In this document: positions 1 to 10,207 of the stretch, piece after piece
Position numbering within the stretch: position 1 is the stretch's first letter
Layout: each line of letters begins with the position of its first letter
Source: Benincasa hispida
Taxonomy: Eukaryota; Streptophyta; Magnoliopsida; Cucurbitales; Cucurbitaceae
DNA: 64,000 bases
Direction of reading: 5' to 3'
Assembly (NCBI RefSeq): GCF_009727055.1
Contig: NC_052353.1
Location: 59,347,667-59,411,666, forward strand
Translations under genes and position numbers: made by a program
Notes under the pieces: generated by a model
The model's input: only the letters and a program-made list of their open reading frames with translations
Told to the model about the DNA's origin: nothing
Databases searched by the model: none

Positions 1-129
1 TATATATATTTATTAACGACTAGTTGAATTTAAATCTTCATCATTCCATTTTATTTTACCAACATCATTTAGTAGCCCCCAAATTAAATATTGGATGTCA
101 CCATCTTTCCCTATTTATCTCTCTCTTAG
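1..129. other. AT-rich edge sequence
   Basis: The first bases are low-complexity AT-rich DNA. I see no gene or repeat boundary here. It may be more of the LTR that becomes recognisable from about 130, but it does not align by eye with the other copies. Confidence 0.4.
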
Positions 130-1174
130 GAAAAGAACTATGGTTTATATGTTTCATAAGATGAAATATTAAAACTATAGGTTATAAATATAGTATGATA
201 AGTTGGTTATCATTTATATTTATAATAATATTAATTATTAGATAATTAATATTTTTTCTTTTAAATAACCAAAGTAGTTGGTGGTTATTGATCATGGTAA
301 CTGTGAGTTTAAAAGGAAATTGATTTCCTATTTTTTAAAAAAGAGTTTTTACAAAAGTTTTCATAAGTTTGAAAAGATTTTGAGTTTTCTCTCCGGTGAA
401 AAGAAACTCACGGAAGTCGTCAAGTAAATACAGATTTACTAAACGACGGCTGGGCAAGCTAAACGATCATACAGGTACTTGCCAAACGATGTGCAGTGTT
501 TACTAAACAATCGCATAGCTTTGCTAGACGATCGTTGGTCCAAGGTAAACGATTGTGTAGAATCGACCGAGCTAGACGGTAGAGATAAACGATCGTATTG
601 CTTTTGCTAGACGATCGCATAGTTTTATCTAAACGATTGGGCATTGACCTATACGATAGGTCTCCGACTTCACCCACTTGCCCAGTCGTGTACGCAATCG
701 TTCTTTCCTCCATTCGTCTGCCTCACACCAAGTCCGAACAGAGCCGACCCTCTGGATTCTCACACCGAGAATACCAAGGTCGCCTTGTTGGTGCTGTCAG
801 ACTCAACTCGACACCGTCGAGATTTTTTGGAGGCCGTTTGTGGTGCTGTGGAGGTCGTTCGCTATTGCGGAGGAATTTGTGATCGAGGAGATGTTAAGGA
901 CGAGCGCAAAGGTTCATGCGGTGTTGCAGTCGTGTAGATCAGGCGCTCGTGGTTGTTGTTGTTCGATCAGTGTGTGCATCAGAGCGTGGAGACGTTTCTG
1001 CATATATGCGTAGAGTTCTTTTTATGCATTTATTGTTTCATGCTGTAATTTCTCTGTAAATTGTATAACCGCTTGTAATGAAGTCGACTGTAAATGTATT
1101 GTTGATTCATGATTGTAATTTGGAATAGTCTTGCTTCCGTTGCTCACGGAAATCATCAATTCCGATTTCCATCA
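130..1174 (+). mobile_element. LTR fragment, copia family C
   Basis: This stretch is a diverged copy of the second half of the long LTRs found again at 51356-52483 and 58755-60785. Shared landmarks, in the same order, are the AAAACTATAGGTTATAAATAT block, the tract of AACGATCG-like words (about 430-660), the 'ttctggattctcacac-gagaatacca' block and a terminal segment ending in TCCATCA. No Gag-Pol of this family follows it; SIRE-like sequence begins directly after 1174. It is therefore a solo or truncated LTR. The short open frames inside it are not genes. Confidence 0.7.
430..660. repeat. AACGATCG-motif array in LTR
   Basis: An irregular array of short words such as CTAAACGATCG, GCTAGACGATCG and CTAAACAATCGCATAG is repeated roughly every 20-35 bases with variable spacers. 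The core AACGATCGTT is self-complementary. Equivalent arrays lie at 51910-52080, 52830-53340 and 60190-60370, with a weaker one at 48290-48480. Confidence 0.65.
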
Positions 1175-1530
1175 CTCTATCCCTCTCCTACTTTAATTTT
1201 ACAATTAATTTGTTGTTATATATTATTACATGAAATTAATTGCAATATTTGTTTCTTAAATTAATTTTAATATTTATTTCTTAAATTAATTGCTTAATGT
1301 TTATATATCTCATATAATTTTTTTTACTAAAATCAAATTGGGCACTTAAAAGTGTTAGTTTTAATTACTTGGCTATTTTGAATTGAATTTATTTGTATGA
1401 GTTTATTGTTTAAATTACTTGTTAACAAAAAATTTGTTAACTTGTTTAATTGGGCCCACATCTGGAAAATTTTTTACTTAGTTTGATTAAATCCTATTCA
1501 CCTCTCTAAGGTTGCCATACCATTCCTACA
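1175..1530 (+). mobile_element. SIRE-like copia 5' LTR, 3' end only
   Basis: The stretch ends in 'cattcctaca' directly before a tRNA-iMet-type primer-binding site. The preceding 'taaatcctattcacct' and 'gttgcca' wording is what I associate with the U5 end of plant SIRE/Maximus copia LTRs. Only about 356 bases remain, because the upstream part is replaced by the family-C LTR fragment that ends at 1174. Confidence 0.6.
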
Positions 1531-1548
1531 ATTAGTATCAAAGCTAGT
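1531..1548 (+). other. Decayed primer-binding site (tRNA-iMet)
   Basis: ATTAGTATCAAAGC is a two-transition variant of the plant copia primer-binding word ATTGGTATCAGAGC, complementary to the 3' end of initiator tRNA-Met. It sits immediately after the LTR end, where reverse transcription would start. The G-to-A differences fit methylation-type decay. Confidence 0.65.
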
Positions 1549-1647
1549 AGCTCTTCTACATAATCATGTTTCAAATATTATTTTGATTTATAGAAGTATC
1601 TTACAAATATTTTTTTAATTATTTGAATAAGCTTAATTGCTAGAGTT

Positions 1648-2039
1648 ATGACAACTTTAGAAGGTTAATGTGTTGATCTATCTCCTTTCTTTAATGGTAA
1701 AAATTTTGATATTTGGAAAATGAGAATGAGAACGCTTTTGCTTGCTATTGGTTTTAATATCTTGTATGTTTGTGAAAATAACTTGTCAAAATTAAATTGA
1801 AGATAAATTGCTCTCTTTTAATGTCCAAGCCATAAATATCATGTGTAGTGCTTTGGATAGTAAAGTATGTGATAAAATTGCAGAATTTCATTATGCATAT
1901 GATTTTTGGAATTTTCTTGACAATATGTATAGTGTAGATAATTTTCTTTGTACTACAAATGATTTATTTAATGTGAAGGAGAATTATAATTTGCAAAATG
2001 AAGGAAAAATCCATGTAATGGAAAAAGAAAAATGTGATG
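1648..2039 (+). pseudogene. SIRE-like copia gag, 5' fragment
   Basis: The gag reading frame opens with ATG at 1648 (MTTLEG) and meets a TAA six codons later where family members carry a sense codon. It goes on with the recognisable FFNGKNFDIWKMRMRTLL core typical of copia Gag N-termini (the 'FNGxNYxxWK' motif). A second frame from 1808 holds the alpha-helical CALDSKVCDKI and FWNFLDNMYS part. It contains frameshifts and stops. The frame is broken after 'KEKCD' by the insertion at 2040 and resumes at 5679. It once encoded the capsid-forming structural protein of a retrotransposon and cannot be functional now. Confidence 0.75.
2035..2039. repeat. Target-site duplication TGATG, left copy
   Basis: TGATG here and again at 5674-5678 flank the 3.6-kb insertion. 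Removing the insertion plus one copy restores the gag reading frame across the junction (codons for K-C-D-G-S-S-S), which confirms both boundaries. Confidence 0.85.
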
Positions 2040-5000
2040 TATCACACCCCGCCCCAGATTACCTTCTTAACCTGGAAGAAGATGTGACTGCAGCAGTTAC
2101 CAACTCTTTTATTGGCACTTACTGCCTAACTAACTGGTTCATCTGTCTTAAACCTTGATATATATACATTTTCACATACATACTGCATAGATTACTCGAA
2201 ACTTAACACATTTACATTACAGGGTTTCATAACATTGCACATACATACATTTGTGTACATTACAACTTAATGCACCTAACATACAACACTAGTCCCTATA
2301 TGACAAACACACGTATACTAATAATTTAAGACTCCTCAATTACTTCAACCTGTGTCTTTGAATGGAAGAGCAGCAACAGAGATGTCTTCTGGGGAATGAC
2401 TACTGGGGGAAGAGGAACATTTAAAAACGTGAGTTAGAAACTCAGTGAGTGACTAACTTAAAGCTTTAATTGAAAATATAAACTTAGGCAACCACCATTC
2501 ACATGATCGTGATTATAATAAATCACATTCTATGCTTTGCTGGATTATGCCTTAGTTGAGAGTGGCCCTTTTGCTCACTTTTTACCATACTTAACTGAGA
2601 GAAGGAACCCTTTTGTCCAAATCTCCATACTGCTCTAGGTTGAGGTATGTTGCCTTTTTCCACTACCTTCCACCTAGCTTTCCTCATAACATACGCAAGT
2701 TAAGGTGTGTCTCCATTGTCCATCACCTTACCTTGTAGTTCCCTAGGATAAGGTGTGTCACCCTAGTCCATCACCTTTTTTCCTAGTCTTAGCTATCCTA
2801 CGTGTAAGTAGATTGGATCCATTCATCATAACTCATATCTAGAACTTAGCTTCAGTACTAAGCTATACATACTGAACTCATATCTAGAATTTAGCTCCAG
2901 TACCTTCACATTTTTATCCTTCAGTACTGCGCTATTCGTAACTTGGACTAAGCTCCAGTACTTTTACATTTAATCCTTCAGTACTGTGCTATTCATAACT
3001 AAGACCGAGCTCCAGTACCTTCACATTTAGTCATTCAGTACTGAGCTATTAATTTCTAAGCCATATTTTTATCTCTATATGACTTAGTTGCCCTAAGGAA
3101 TTAAACACTAATTCATACTTCATGGTCATAGAAGTGCATAACATAAACATAAAGTCAACGCATAAACATAACACTAAAGAGAGATGTGTTACTTTGGAAA
3201 CTATTTGAAAATAGTTGTTATAAATAGCTTTTAGTAAACATGAATTGTTAAATCATTCATAAAGCATTTGCAAATCATTTAAAGCATTTAAAGTCACTCA
3301 CTGTCTTTGGCAATACTTAATGAGCTTCTCCTTTTTTATGTCAAACCTTCCAATGCTAAGCTTACTGTGCGTTGAACACTTAGAATTCTCTTCTAGGGGC
3401 TGAGCTTGCTATGCGGTAGTCACACACACTATCAACGCATACCATTCGTCCATCACATGGTTTAGGCAGTCCACAGGCTGCATTCCAACACACGGCCTGC
3501 CTCCTACACGACCAAGCTTTTAGCTCATGCTTACAGCCCATCGCATAGCTAGCCTTTGCACCAACTATTTAGCCTATGTGCCCATCTTATGGCACATCAA
3601 TGCATGCCCCATGCGTTCGTCCAATCACGCGCCACATGCTCCAGTGCCCCTTGGGTCTAAACCTCGCGTGCTTGCTTGCACAACCCCGCTCTGTCGCACA
3701 GTTCAATGCCCACATAGTACTCTCTTGNGGCAATACTTAATGAGCTTCTCCTTTTTTATGTCAAACCTTCCAATGCTAAGCTTACTGTGCGTTGAACACT
3801 TAGAATTCTCTTCTAGGGGCTCTTGGGTCTAAACCTCGCGTGCTTGCTTGCACAACCCCGCTCTGTCGCACAGTTCAATGCCCACATAGTACTCTCTTGT
3901 GCTTACGGTCTCAGCATGCGTTGCATGGTCGAGCGCATCTCGGCGCATCTTTGCACCAACTCGTCTTTTGCACACAACTCAGCCCTCAACGCGTGCGTTC
4001 AGCATCACCGTCTAGCCCTTTAAGCTGTTTTTTGTTCAACCCAAATAGTTCTCTACTTGTTCAAGAGTTCCAGATTCAATTTTCAATTTGAATAACTAAT
4101 ATTTTAGGTATTTTCTCAAGAAACTTCCTTCTAAAAACTTGTTCTAAAATGTCTTAACAAAACTTACCTTAAAATCTCAGCTCAGAACTTCTCATGGTTT
4201 GGCCGAAATTCTCAAATCATCAAGACTGGCTCGAGCTTACCTGAGAGCTTGACCTTCAGCTGGATTCTTCACTCTCCAGCTCGATTCCTCTAGAATTTCC
4301 TTCATGCAACCCAATCTCAGTAATTAAACACACTTAAAGTTTGAATGGCTCTAGAATTACTCCAATTGCATGAGTAAATTGCTCAAACTCTCTCTTTGAA
4401 TCCAAGCTTCCCTTTTATACTAGCAGTTGCATGCTAACCCTTCATTGTCAAGCTGCCACCTCATCCTTAAAGAGATAACAACCATCATAAGCATGATAGC
4501 TGGCTCAACTAAACGGTGGTTTTAAGCTGATTATGCTCTCTAATTACCAACGCAAGCCCTTGCCTTCAGCATCATCAATGCATAGCTCACCTTAAAGCTA
4601 TCGCGTTCCTCCTATGGTCGCATATCTTAGACTACAGCATGTCCTAGCCCACGCATAGCTTAGTTTTAACATATCATCAACCAATGTTAAGCCTTCCTCA
4701 ATGCACAACCACTGAGCATCGCATGCCCCATGTACCTTGGGCCAAGATTGCGAACGCTTTCGAAGCACGCACAGCCTTCCAGCGCAATCGCATACCTCAT
4801 CGCATACTTCCTCGCTTCATCGCATAGCTCTAGTGCACATCGAGTACCCAGGGCCTTGCGCTCATTGCCGCACACTGGTCAACGTGCACGCCTAGCCTCA
4901 ATGCTCAGCCTTGCGTTCATCATGCAACCCCAATGCACATCATATACCCCATCATCATGTGCTCATCGTTTTGCACCCAACCTTGCATACGCTCATCATC

Positions 5001-5673
5001 TAGCGCTTATTGTGCAGCCCCGCAAGCAACTATGTGATCACCCTCATGCAACGCCTAGTGCCCACTCTCGCCTACAACCGAGCGCATTCTTGCTCGCGCC
5101 TAGTCCATACTTGTTGCATGATGGCTTTTCTTCGTTGCATGATCACGAGCCTCTTGTGGCCGTTTAACATGTTCCTCGCCAATACTTGGACAACCCTTTC
5201 ATGTCATTACTCAACCAACCTTCACCATGCATCCAATAACCTCAAAAGGACTTGGTTGCCACATACTCTCTAACATTGCAAGCTCCTTGGCTGCTGCACA
5301 CTTTATCAATGCATCATGAAAAATCCATCAACTCATGCGTTCATGCTTTACTCCAATGTGTAGTTTGTCCTTGACTTCAACACTTAGCCTCACACAACCT
5401 CTACAAGCCATGGTTTCCACACACACAATGCCTCATGCGTCAATACTTCCCAACACCAATGCATGCCTACTCTTGGCTTCTATACGTACCCAATTTTTCA
5501 CTTGTTAAACTATTTGAAACTCACACGAGACTAGGTTTTTCCAACACTTAGAATTTCCTTCATATTCCTACTTTCTTTACTTCCTTTTACAACTTTAATT
5601 TAATATATCCTTAGTCTTTTCTTAGCATGCCTATTACTCACTTATGTAGGGAAAATGGAGTACGGGATTTACA
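2040..5673 (-). mobile_element. Solo-LTR-like insertion (gypsy-type), 3.6 kb
   Basis: A 3634-base insertion inside the SIRE gag, bounded by 5-bp direct repeats. Read on the minus strand it starts TGTAAATCCC and ends GGGGTGTGATA. The TATCACACCCCGCC end matches the reversed end of the 29850-32412 element, so the two belong to one family. It holds no Gag or Pol domain in any frame I could read. It is rich in GCATAG/CGCAT words (about 3400-5400), which create many short spurious open frames. The 5-bp duplication and lack of internal coding suggest a large solo LTR or a non-autonomous derivative. The TG...TA ends are not the usual TG...CA. Confidence 0.65.
3309..3899. other. Duplicated block around an unresolved base (assembly scar?)
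   Basis: Bases 3309-3401 recur at 3729-3821, and bases 3650-3727 recur at 3822-3899, as near-perfect copies. The single ambiguous base N is at 3728, exactly at the junction. The order is A-X-B-N-A-B, where X is a 248-base segment (3402-3649) missing from the second round. This looks like two overlapping contigs or haplotypes joined without merging, not a biological tandem repeat. Confidence 0.75.
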
Positions 5674-5678
5674 TGATG
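5674..5678. repeat. Target-site duplication TGATG, right copy
   Basis: This is the partner of 2035-2039. The gag frame continues directly behind it. Confidence 0.85.
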
Positions 5679-6984
5679 GATCCTCTTCGTGCATAATGGC
5701 TCATTTTGATAATGATTCCGAAGATGAACATGACGAAAAATGAGGTAATTTAAAACACCCTTTCCTATGATGAACTATATGATGCATTTGAAAGCATGTA
5801 ATGTGATTTAGAAAAAGTTAGCTCTAAATATCTAAAATTATCAAAGAAGGTTAAAGCATTGTCTATAAAGAATAAATCTTTAATTGATTAAAATTCTTAT
5901 TTAAAGAATAGGGCCAATATTACATTATTACATAATTCTTGTTGTGATTATAAAATTACTTAAATGATAGAATAAGTTTCTTGAAATTGAAAATGATGAA
6001 TCTTGTTAAATGATAGAATATGTGAAATGAATGTTGAATTGAATGATTTGAGGAATGTAATTAAGAAAATTGAATCTTGTTATTTGGAAATGAAAGATGG
6101 AATTACTAGTTTGGAAAATAGAATAATTGAGTTGAAAATTAGTAATACATCTCTAGAAAAAGATAAACTTTCTCTTGTTGATAAAATTAAATTTATTGAG
6201 CATGATGTCTTTGATAGTGATGGACTTATTAAAGTTTTAAGAGACAAGGAGTCAAACCTTGTGAAAGAGCTTGAATGTGCTAAAGAAAGCATTGAAAAAT
6301 TGACTATAGGTGCACAAAAATTGGATAAAATTATTGACTTAGGCAATCCGTGTAATAACAAAAAGGGAACGGCAAAATTGTTCATCTACTTCTAAGAGTA
6401 CCACTTTTGTTAAAGTCACCTCTATTATGTCTAAAGATGTTTTACCTGATGTGCCCAATTTTGTTGAATCTAAATTTGTGCTAAAACATGAAAAATCTAG
6501 AAGTTCTCATGGTAAATCAAAATCTATGCATAAACAATTTCATGCTAGATCAAAATGTGCTCATAGTATGAAATTTGTTAATAAGCATGAAAATCAAAGT
6601 TTGTACTTAAACATGTTCATGAAAAATCTACATGTATGCATAATGCTATATTTGTGCCTTTATTTGCATGTAAAATAAAAATTCGTACCTATATGTCATT
6701 ATTGCAGAATTAAAGATCATATTAGACCAAATTGTTTTAAATTGGAAAATGCTCTCAACAAGAATTTGTTGAATAAAAATAAGGTGCGAAATAAATTTGT
6801 GCAAAAGAAATTATTGTCTAATGTTGTATGTTATTCTTGTGGCAAAGTTAGTCATAAATACCAAACTTGTTATTTGCCAAAAGTGAATGCTAGTAATATT
6901 ATAACTAATTTGAAATTGATCTTAAAGTCTTTGCTCATTAAAAATGAAGGACCAAATAAATGGGTACCAAAATCTTTTGGTTGA
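5679..6984 (+). pseudogene. SIRE-like copia gag, 3' fragment with zinc knuckles
   Basis: This continues the gag started at 1648. In order it holds an acidic segment (MAHFDNDSEDEHDE), a long heptad-rich coiled coil best preserved at 6003-6390, a basic linker, and two CCHC zinc knuckles. The first is CHYC...H...C near 6690-6745 and the second is CYSCGKVSHKYQTC near 6829-6870. It ends in GPNKWVPKS, a phrase typical of SIRE Gag. Several TAA/TAG/TGA stops and frameshifts interrupt it, for instance near 5740, 5890, 5960, 6392 and 6675. No protease, integrase or reverse transcriptase follows before 7280, so this copy lost most of pol or was a gag-only derivative. Confidence 0.8.
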
Positions 6985-7279
6985 ATTTTTTAGGTGATTT
7001 CAAGAAGCAATTGGTTGCTTGGACTTCAATTGTGGAACTAATTCAAGCTCGAGCAACTAAAAGGCTTGTTTGGATCTAACAAGAGAAATTCTATATCTGG
7101 TAACTTTTTATTTTTGAATTATTGAGGTAATTATGCTTTTGGTATTTCTATGAAAAGTATATCTCTTGAATGATTTAGGAAAGTTTGAATTTGATTTCTT
7201 AAATTACATTGATTGTTGGATTTACTACCATGAAAAATGTTTGTATATTTATCTATGTGACATTATCTTTATTGCTTAT
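6985..7279 (+). other. SIRE element remnant after gag, no coding
   Basis: The sequence after the gag stop is AT-rich with no protease motif that I can read. It is cut at 7279 by copia element B and resumes at 14683. Confidence 0.45.
7275..7279. repeat. Target-site duplication CTTAT, left copy
   Basis: CTTAT lies directly before the 5' LTR and again directly after the 3' LTR (14683-14687). The match is perfect, as expected for a copia insertion. Confidence 0.9.
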
Positions 7280-7484
7280 TGTCAAAAAAACAGCTTATAA
7301 CCTTAAGGGTATTTTAGTAATTGTATGTACCTTAGGGTTTCCCACTAGTCTATTTATTTGGCCTTTCTCTTATACTTTGTGTATCAATTCAATAACAAAA
7401 AATCAGTCTTTATCGTGGTTTTTTCTCCCTGATCTAGGGTTTTCCAAATAAATCTTGTGTTCTTGCCTTTTCTCTTTTTCAACA
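7280..7484 (+). repeat. 5' LTR of copia element B
   Basis: A 205-base LTR starting TGTC and ending CAACA, directly followed by the primer-binding site. It aligns end to end with 14479-14682. Confidence 0.92.
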
Positions 7485-7496
7485 TGGTATCAGAGC
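7485..7496 (+). other. Primer-binding site (tRNA-iMet)
   Basis: TGGTATCAGAGC immediately follows the LTR and is the perfect plant copia primer-binding word, complementary to initiator tRNA-Met. Confidence 0.93.
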
Positions 7497-9090
7497 ATGG
7501 CGACGAAACCCTAACTACCATCGATTAGAATAGACTAGATTCTCCCCCAGCAAACTCCATTGGGACTAGTAGGACCATAAACGCCGACATCACTAAAGCC
7601 GTATGAGAAGCCGTGAAACAATACCTTCAAGATGCATTACCAACAATCATCCAATCAGTGTCGGACCTCAACCCTAGCCGACCTAGCTCCAGCTGCCCAT
7701 CCTTGGCTGAGGAAATCCCGTTGGATTTCAACCCTATCCGACCCAACTTCAGTCGATCTTCCCTAGCCGAACAGTCGTATCTCCAGTTGCATGATACTAA
7801 TGTGTTCCAGACCCAGCCGACTCATTCCTCCGCACGATTTTGCGACGACCCAGCCGAGCGGCATCACGATTACCCAGCCAATCAGCCGCCAGTTGTGATT
7901 TAACATGACTCTAGGGCTTTCTAGACCCAACCGTTCTATTCTGCCGCTCGCCTTCACAATGACCCAGCCGTGCAGCCACCGGTCGCGATGACCCAACTGA
8001 CGAACCCAGCGCCCTTCATGGTCGAGTCCACCTGGGAGAAGTTGGTCAAACCCTATACGCCGGTCTTCTACCCAAGTACTTTGATTAGCTCTTCAATCAA
8101 GCGATCTGCTCCGATGGCGCCGACGATCGGGTCTACACAACAACCTTGTCGAGGGTCGAATGATCTCCAATGGCATTTTGCCCATCTCTAACAGCAGATT
8201 GCAGATTTTGGAACAGTTCTTGGGATAAACTCTCAATCAGATTTATTAGACAACATACTAATATATTCTGAAAATTCGGTAAATTCTTTCCCTATTTTAC
8301 TCATTACAAATATTTTTTCTGGATCCATGGGAAATTATGCAAGATTTATTACTGAAGAAAAACTGAATGGTCAAAACTACTTTTCCTGGTCTCAATCCAT
8401 CAGAATGGCCTTGGAAAGACGTCATAAATTTGGGTACTTGACTAGAGAGATACCTAAGTCTGGATCAGAAGACCCTCAGGAACGGATCTAGAAGAGGGAA
8501 GACTCACTGCTGAGATCTGTTCTGATTAATAGTATGGAACCCCAGATTGGCAGACTATTACTCTATGCTGCGACTGCCAAAGATATTTGGGATGCTGTAC
8601 AAAAACTCTATTTAAAGAGGTAGAATGTATCCCGGCTCTATACGTTATGGAAACAGGCACATGAATGCAAGCAAGAAACTATGGACATAACGTCCTATTT
8701 CAATAAAATGTCTCTTTTGTAGCAAGAGATGGATCTGTGTAGGGAGATAGTATGGAAATGTGCACATGACGGAACACAATATGCAAAAATTGAAGAAGCT
8801 GACCGTGTCTATGACTTCCTTGCTGGACTAAATTCGAAGTTTGATGTCGTTCGAAGTTAGATTTTGGGGCAACACCCTACTTTCTTTCTTATGGAAGTTT
8901 GCTAAAAATATCTTTGGAGGAAGACAGATCAAGTGCAATGAATAACCTGGTAATTACCTCTACAAATGCTGCTGCTTTTACTACTAAGTCCTCTAGCACT
9001 AACGGTGATAAGAAATCCATTCCTATTTGTGAGCACTGTAAAAAGTGGCATACAAAAGACTAGTGTTGGAAGTTACGTGGACGGACCCCA
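7497..9090 (+). pseudogene. Copia element B gag
   Basis: An ATG at 7497 follows the primer-binding site but reads into TAA after five codons. A proline/serine-rich N-terminal region with repeated LNPSRP/FNPIRP-type phrases is readable at 7613-7903. The conserved Gag core is at about 8330-8900: EEKLNGQNYFSWSQSIRMAL, then INSMEPQIG, AATAKDIWD and FLAGLNSKFDVV. A CCHC knuckle (CEHCKKWHTKD-stop-CW) lies at 9028-9075. There are at least six in-frame stops, mostly TAG/TAA where C-to-T or G-to-A changes of CAG or TGG would produce them. It was the capsid and nucleocapsid protein and is now dead. Confidence 0.8.
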
Positions 9091-9269
9091 AATAGTAAAC
9101 GTCGCCAGTCACATGACAAATCAACCCCTGGACGTGCCCTTGTGAGTAACTCGGCAAATAAGAGCCCCCAGCATCAACCCTCAGCAGACAGTACGACCAA
9201 CCTAAATACAATTGAAGTTAGTGCCATCGCCCAGTCGGGTACTATCTAGTCTTTTGGTCTTATTAGTGT

Positions 9270-9823
9270 TAACGGTAAAAAAACCATGGATTGTTAACTC
9301 AGGGGCGACAGATCACCTTATTGGTATTTCTGATCAGATTCTGTTATATTGTCCAAGTGCCGATAACAAACGAATTAGGATTGCAGAGGAGTCGTTTGCA
9401 CCTGTTGCAGGATAAAGGCATTTATCTCCGTTTGAGGGTTTGGTTTTGCGGGATGTTTTGCATGTTCCTAAAATTTCATATAATTTGTTATCCATCAGTA
9501 AGATTACAAGAGATCTAAACTGTCAGGCAGTTTTTTCATCCGACTCTATTTTATTTCAGGGTTTGAGCTCAAGGACGACGATTGGCCCTGCTCGGCACGA
9601 TAGAGGACTCTACTTCCTGACTGATGATGTTTCCTCTAGGAATGATTATAGGACTAGCCTTGTCTCTTTAAAATTTTCTAATTCTGAGAATGATTTTCTG
9701 TTATGGCATTACTGTTTAGGACATCCAAATTTTCAATACATGAAATACTTGTTTCTGCATTTATTTCGCAATATTAATATGACTTCTTTAAATTGTGATG
9801 AGTGTATTCGTGCCAAACAGAGT
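9270..9823 (+). pseudogene. Copia element B protease and GAG-pre-integrase, 5' part
   Basis: The aspartic protease site reads PWIVNSGATDH near 9285-9312. The catalytic Asp of the family DSGAT motif is Asn here (AAC at 9296-9298), a single G-to-A change. The frame shifts near 9416 and continues at 9440 with VLRDVLHVPKISYNLLSI and then the GAG-pre-integrase zinc region (LWHYCLGHPNFQYM... CDECIRAKQS) up to the insertion at 9824. The domain resumes at 11566. Confidence 0.82.
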
Positions 9824-9827
9824 TGAT

Positions 9828-9847
9828 AACTTGTAGAAATACAAGTT
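9828..9847. repeat. Terminal hairpin of nested LTR
   Basis: AACTTGTA-GAAA-TACAAGTT is a perfect 8-bp stem with a 4-base loop, four bases inside the left end of the insertion. Confidence 0.75.
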
Positions 9848-10023
9848 ATTTATACCATCTTATTTGGAATATGTGGCAAAAACAAGGAAAAAGTTGCGTT
9901 GAACATATAGAAATTGGCTTAGAAACGCAAAAGTTGTAAAATGTCGGAAGTACACCCGCTGACCCCATTGTGATGGCAAAAAGGGATGTTCAAGTCTTTG
10001 TTTTGTAGGAAATAGTTATCATC

Positions 10024-10207
10024 GCATGCGACGATCACTCGAGGACAAAAAAAGATCAACGCATTTATACCGAATGCGACGGTCAATCGTGGACGAAAAG
10101 AGCAACGCATTTGCACCGCATGCGACGACCGATCATGGACAAAAAGATCAACGCATTTGCATCACATGCGGCGATCAATCATAGATGAAAAGAAAGACGC
10201 ATTCGTA
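10024..10207. repeat. 46-48-bp tandem repeat, four copies
   Basis: Units start at 10024, 10072, 10118 and 10164, each opening with a GCATGCGACGATC-like word and containing GGACAAAAAGATCAACGCATTT. The repeats lie upstream of the TATA-like box of the nested LTR, where retroelement enhancer repeats often sit. The regulatory role is an inference. Confidence 0.75.

Noticed and set aside
430..660. CRISPR-like or operator-like array of ACGATCG words
   Set aside because: Word length and spacing are irregular, and the array recurs inside retroelement LTRs, so no adaptive-immunity array is supported.
459..1013. Several overlapping frames of 84-111 codons
   Set aside because: They lie entirely within a family-C LTR fragment, overlap on both strands and show no protein family; they are open by chance in GC-richer LTR text.
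3527..5273. Cluster of frames rich in His, Ala, Cys and Ser
   Set aside because: They are translations of GCATAG/CGCAT-rich solo-LTR sequence, overlap in several frames, and one crosses the unresolved base at 3728.
10024..10207. CRISPR-like spaced repeats
   Set aside because: This is plant nuclear DNA; the units are contiguous 46-48-bp tandem repeats without unique spacers and sit in an LTR.
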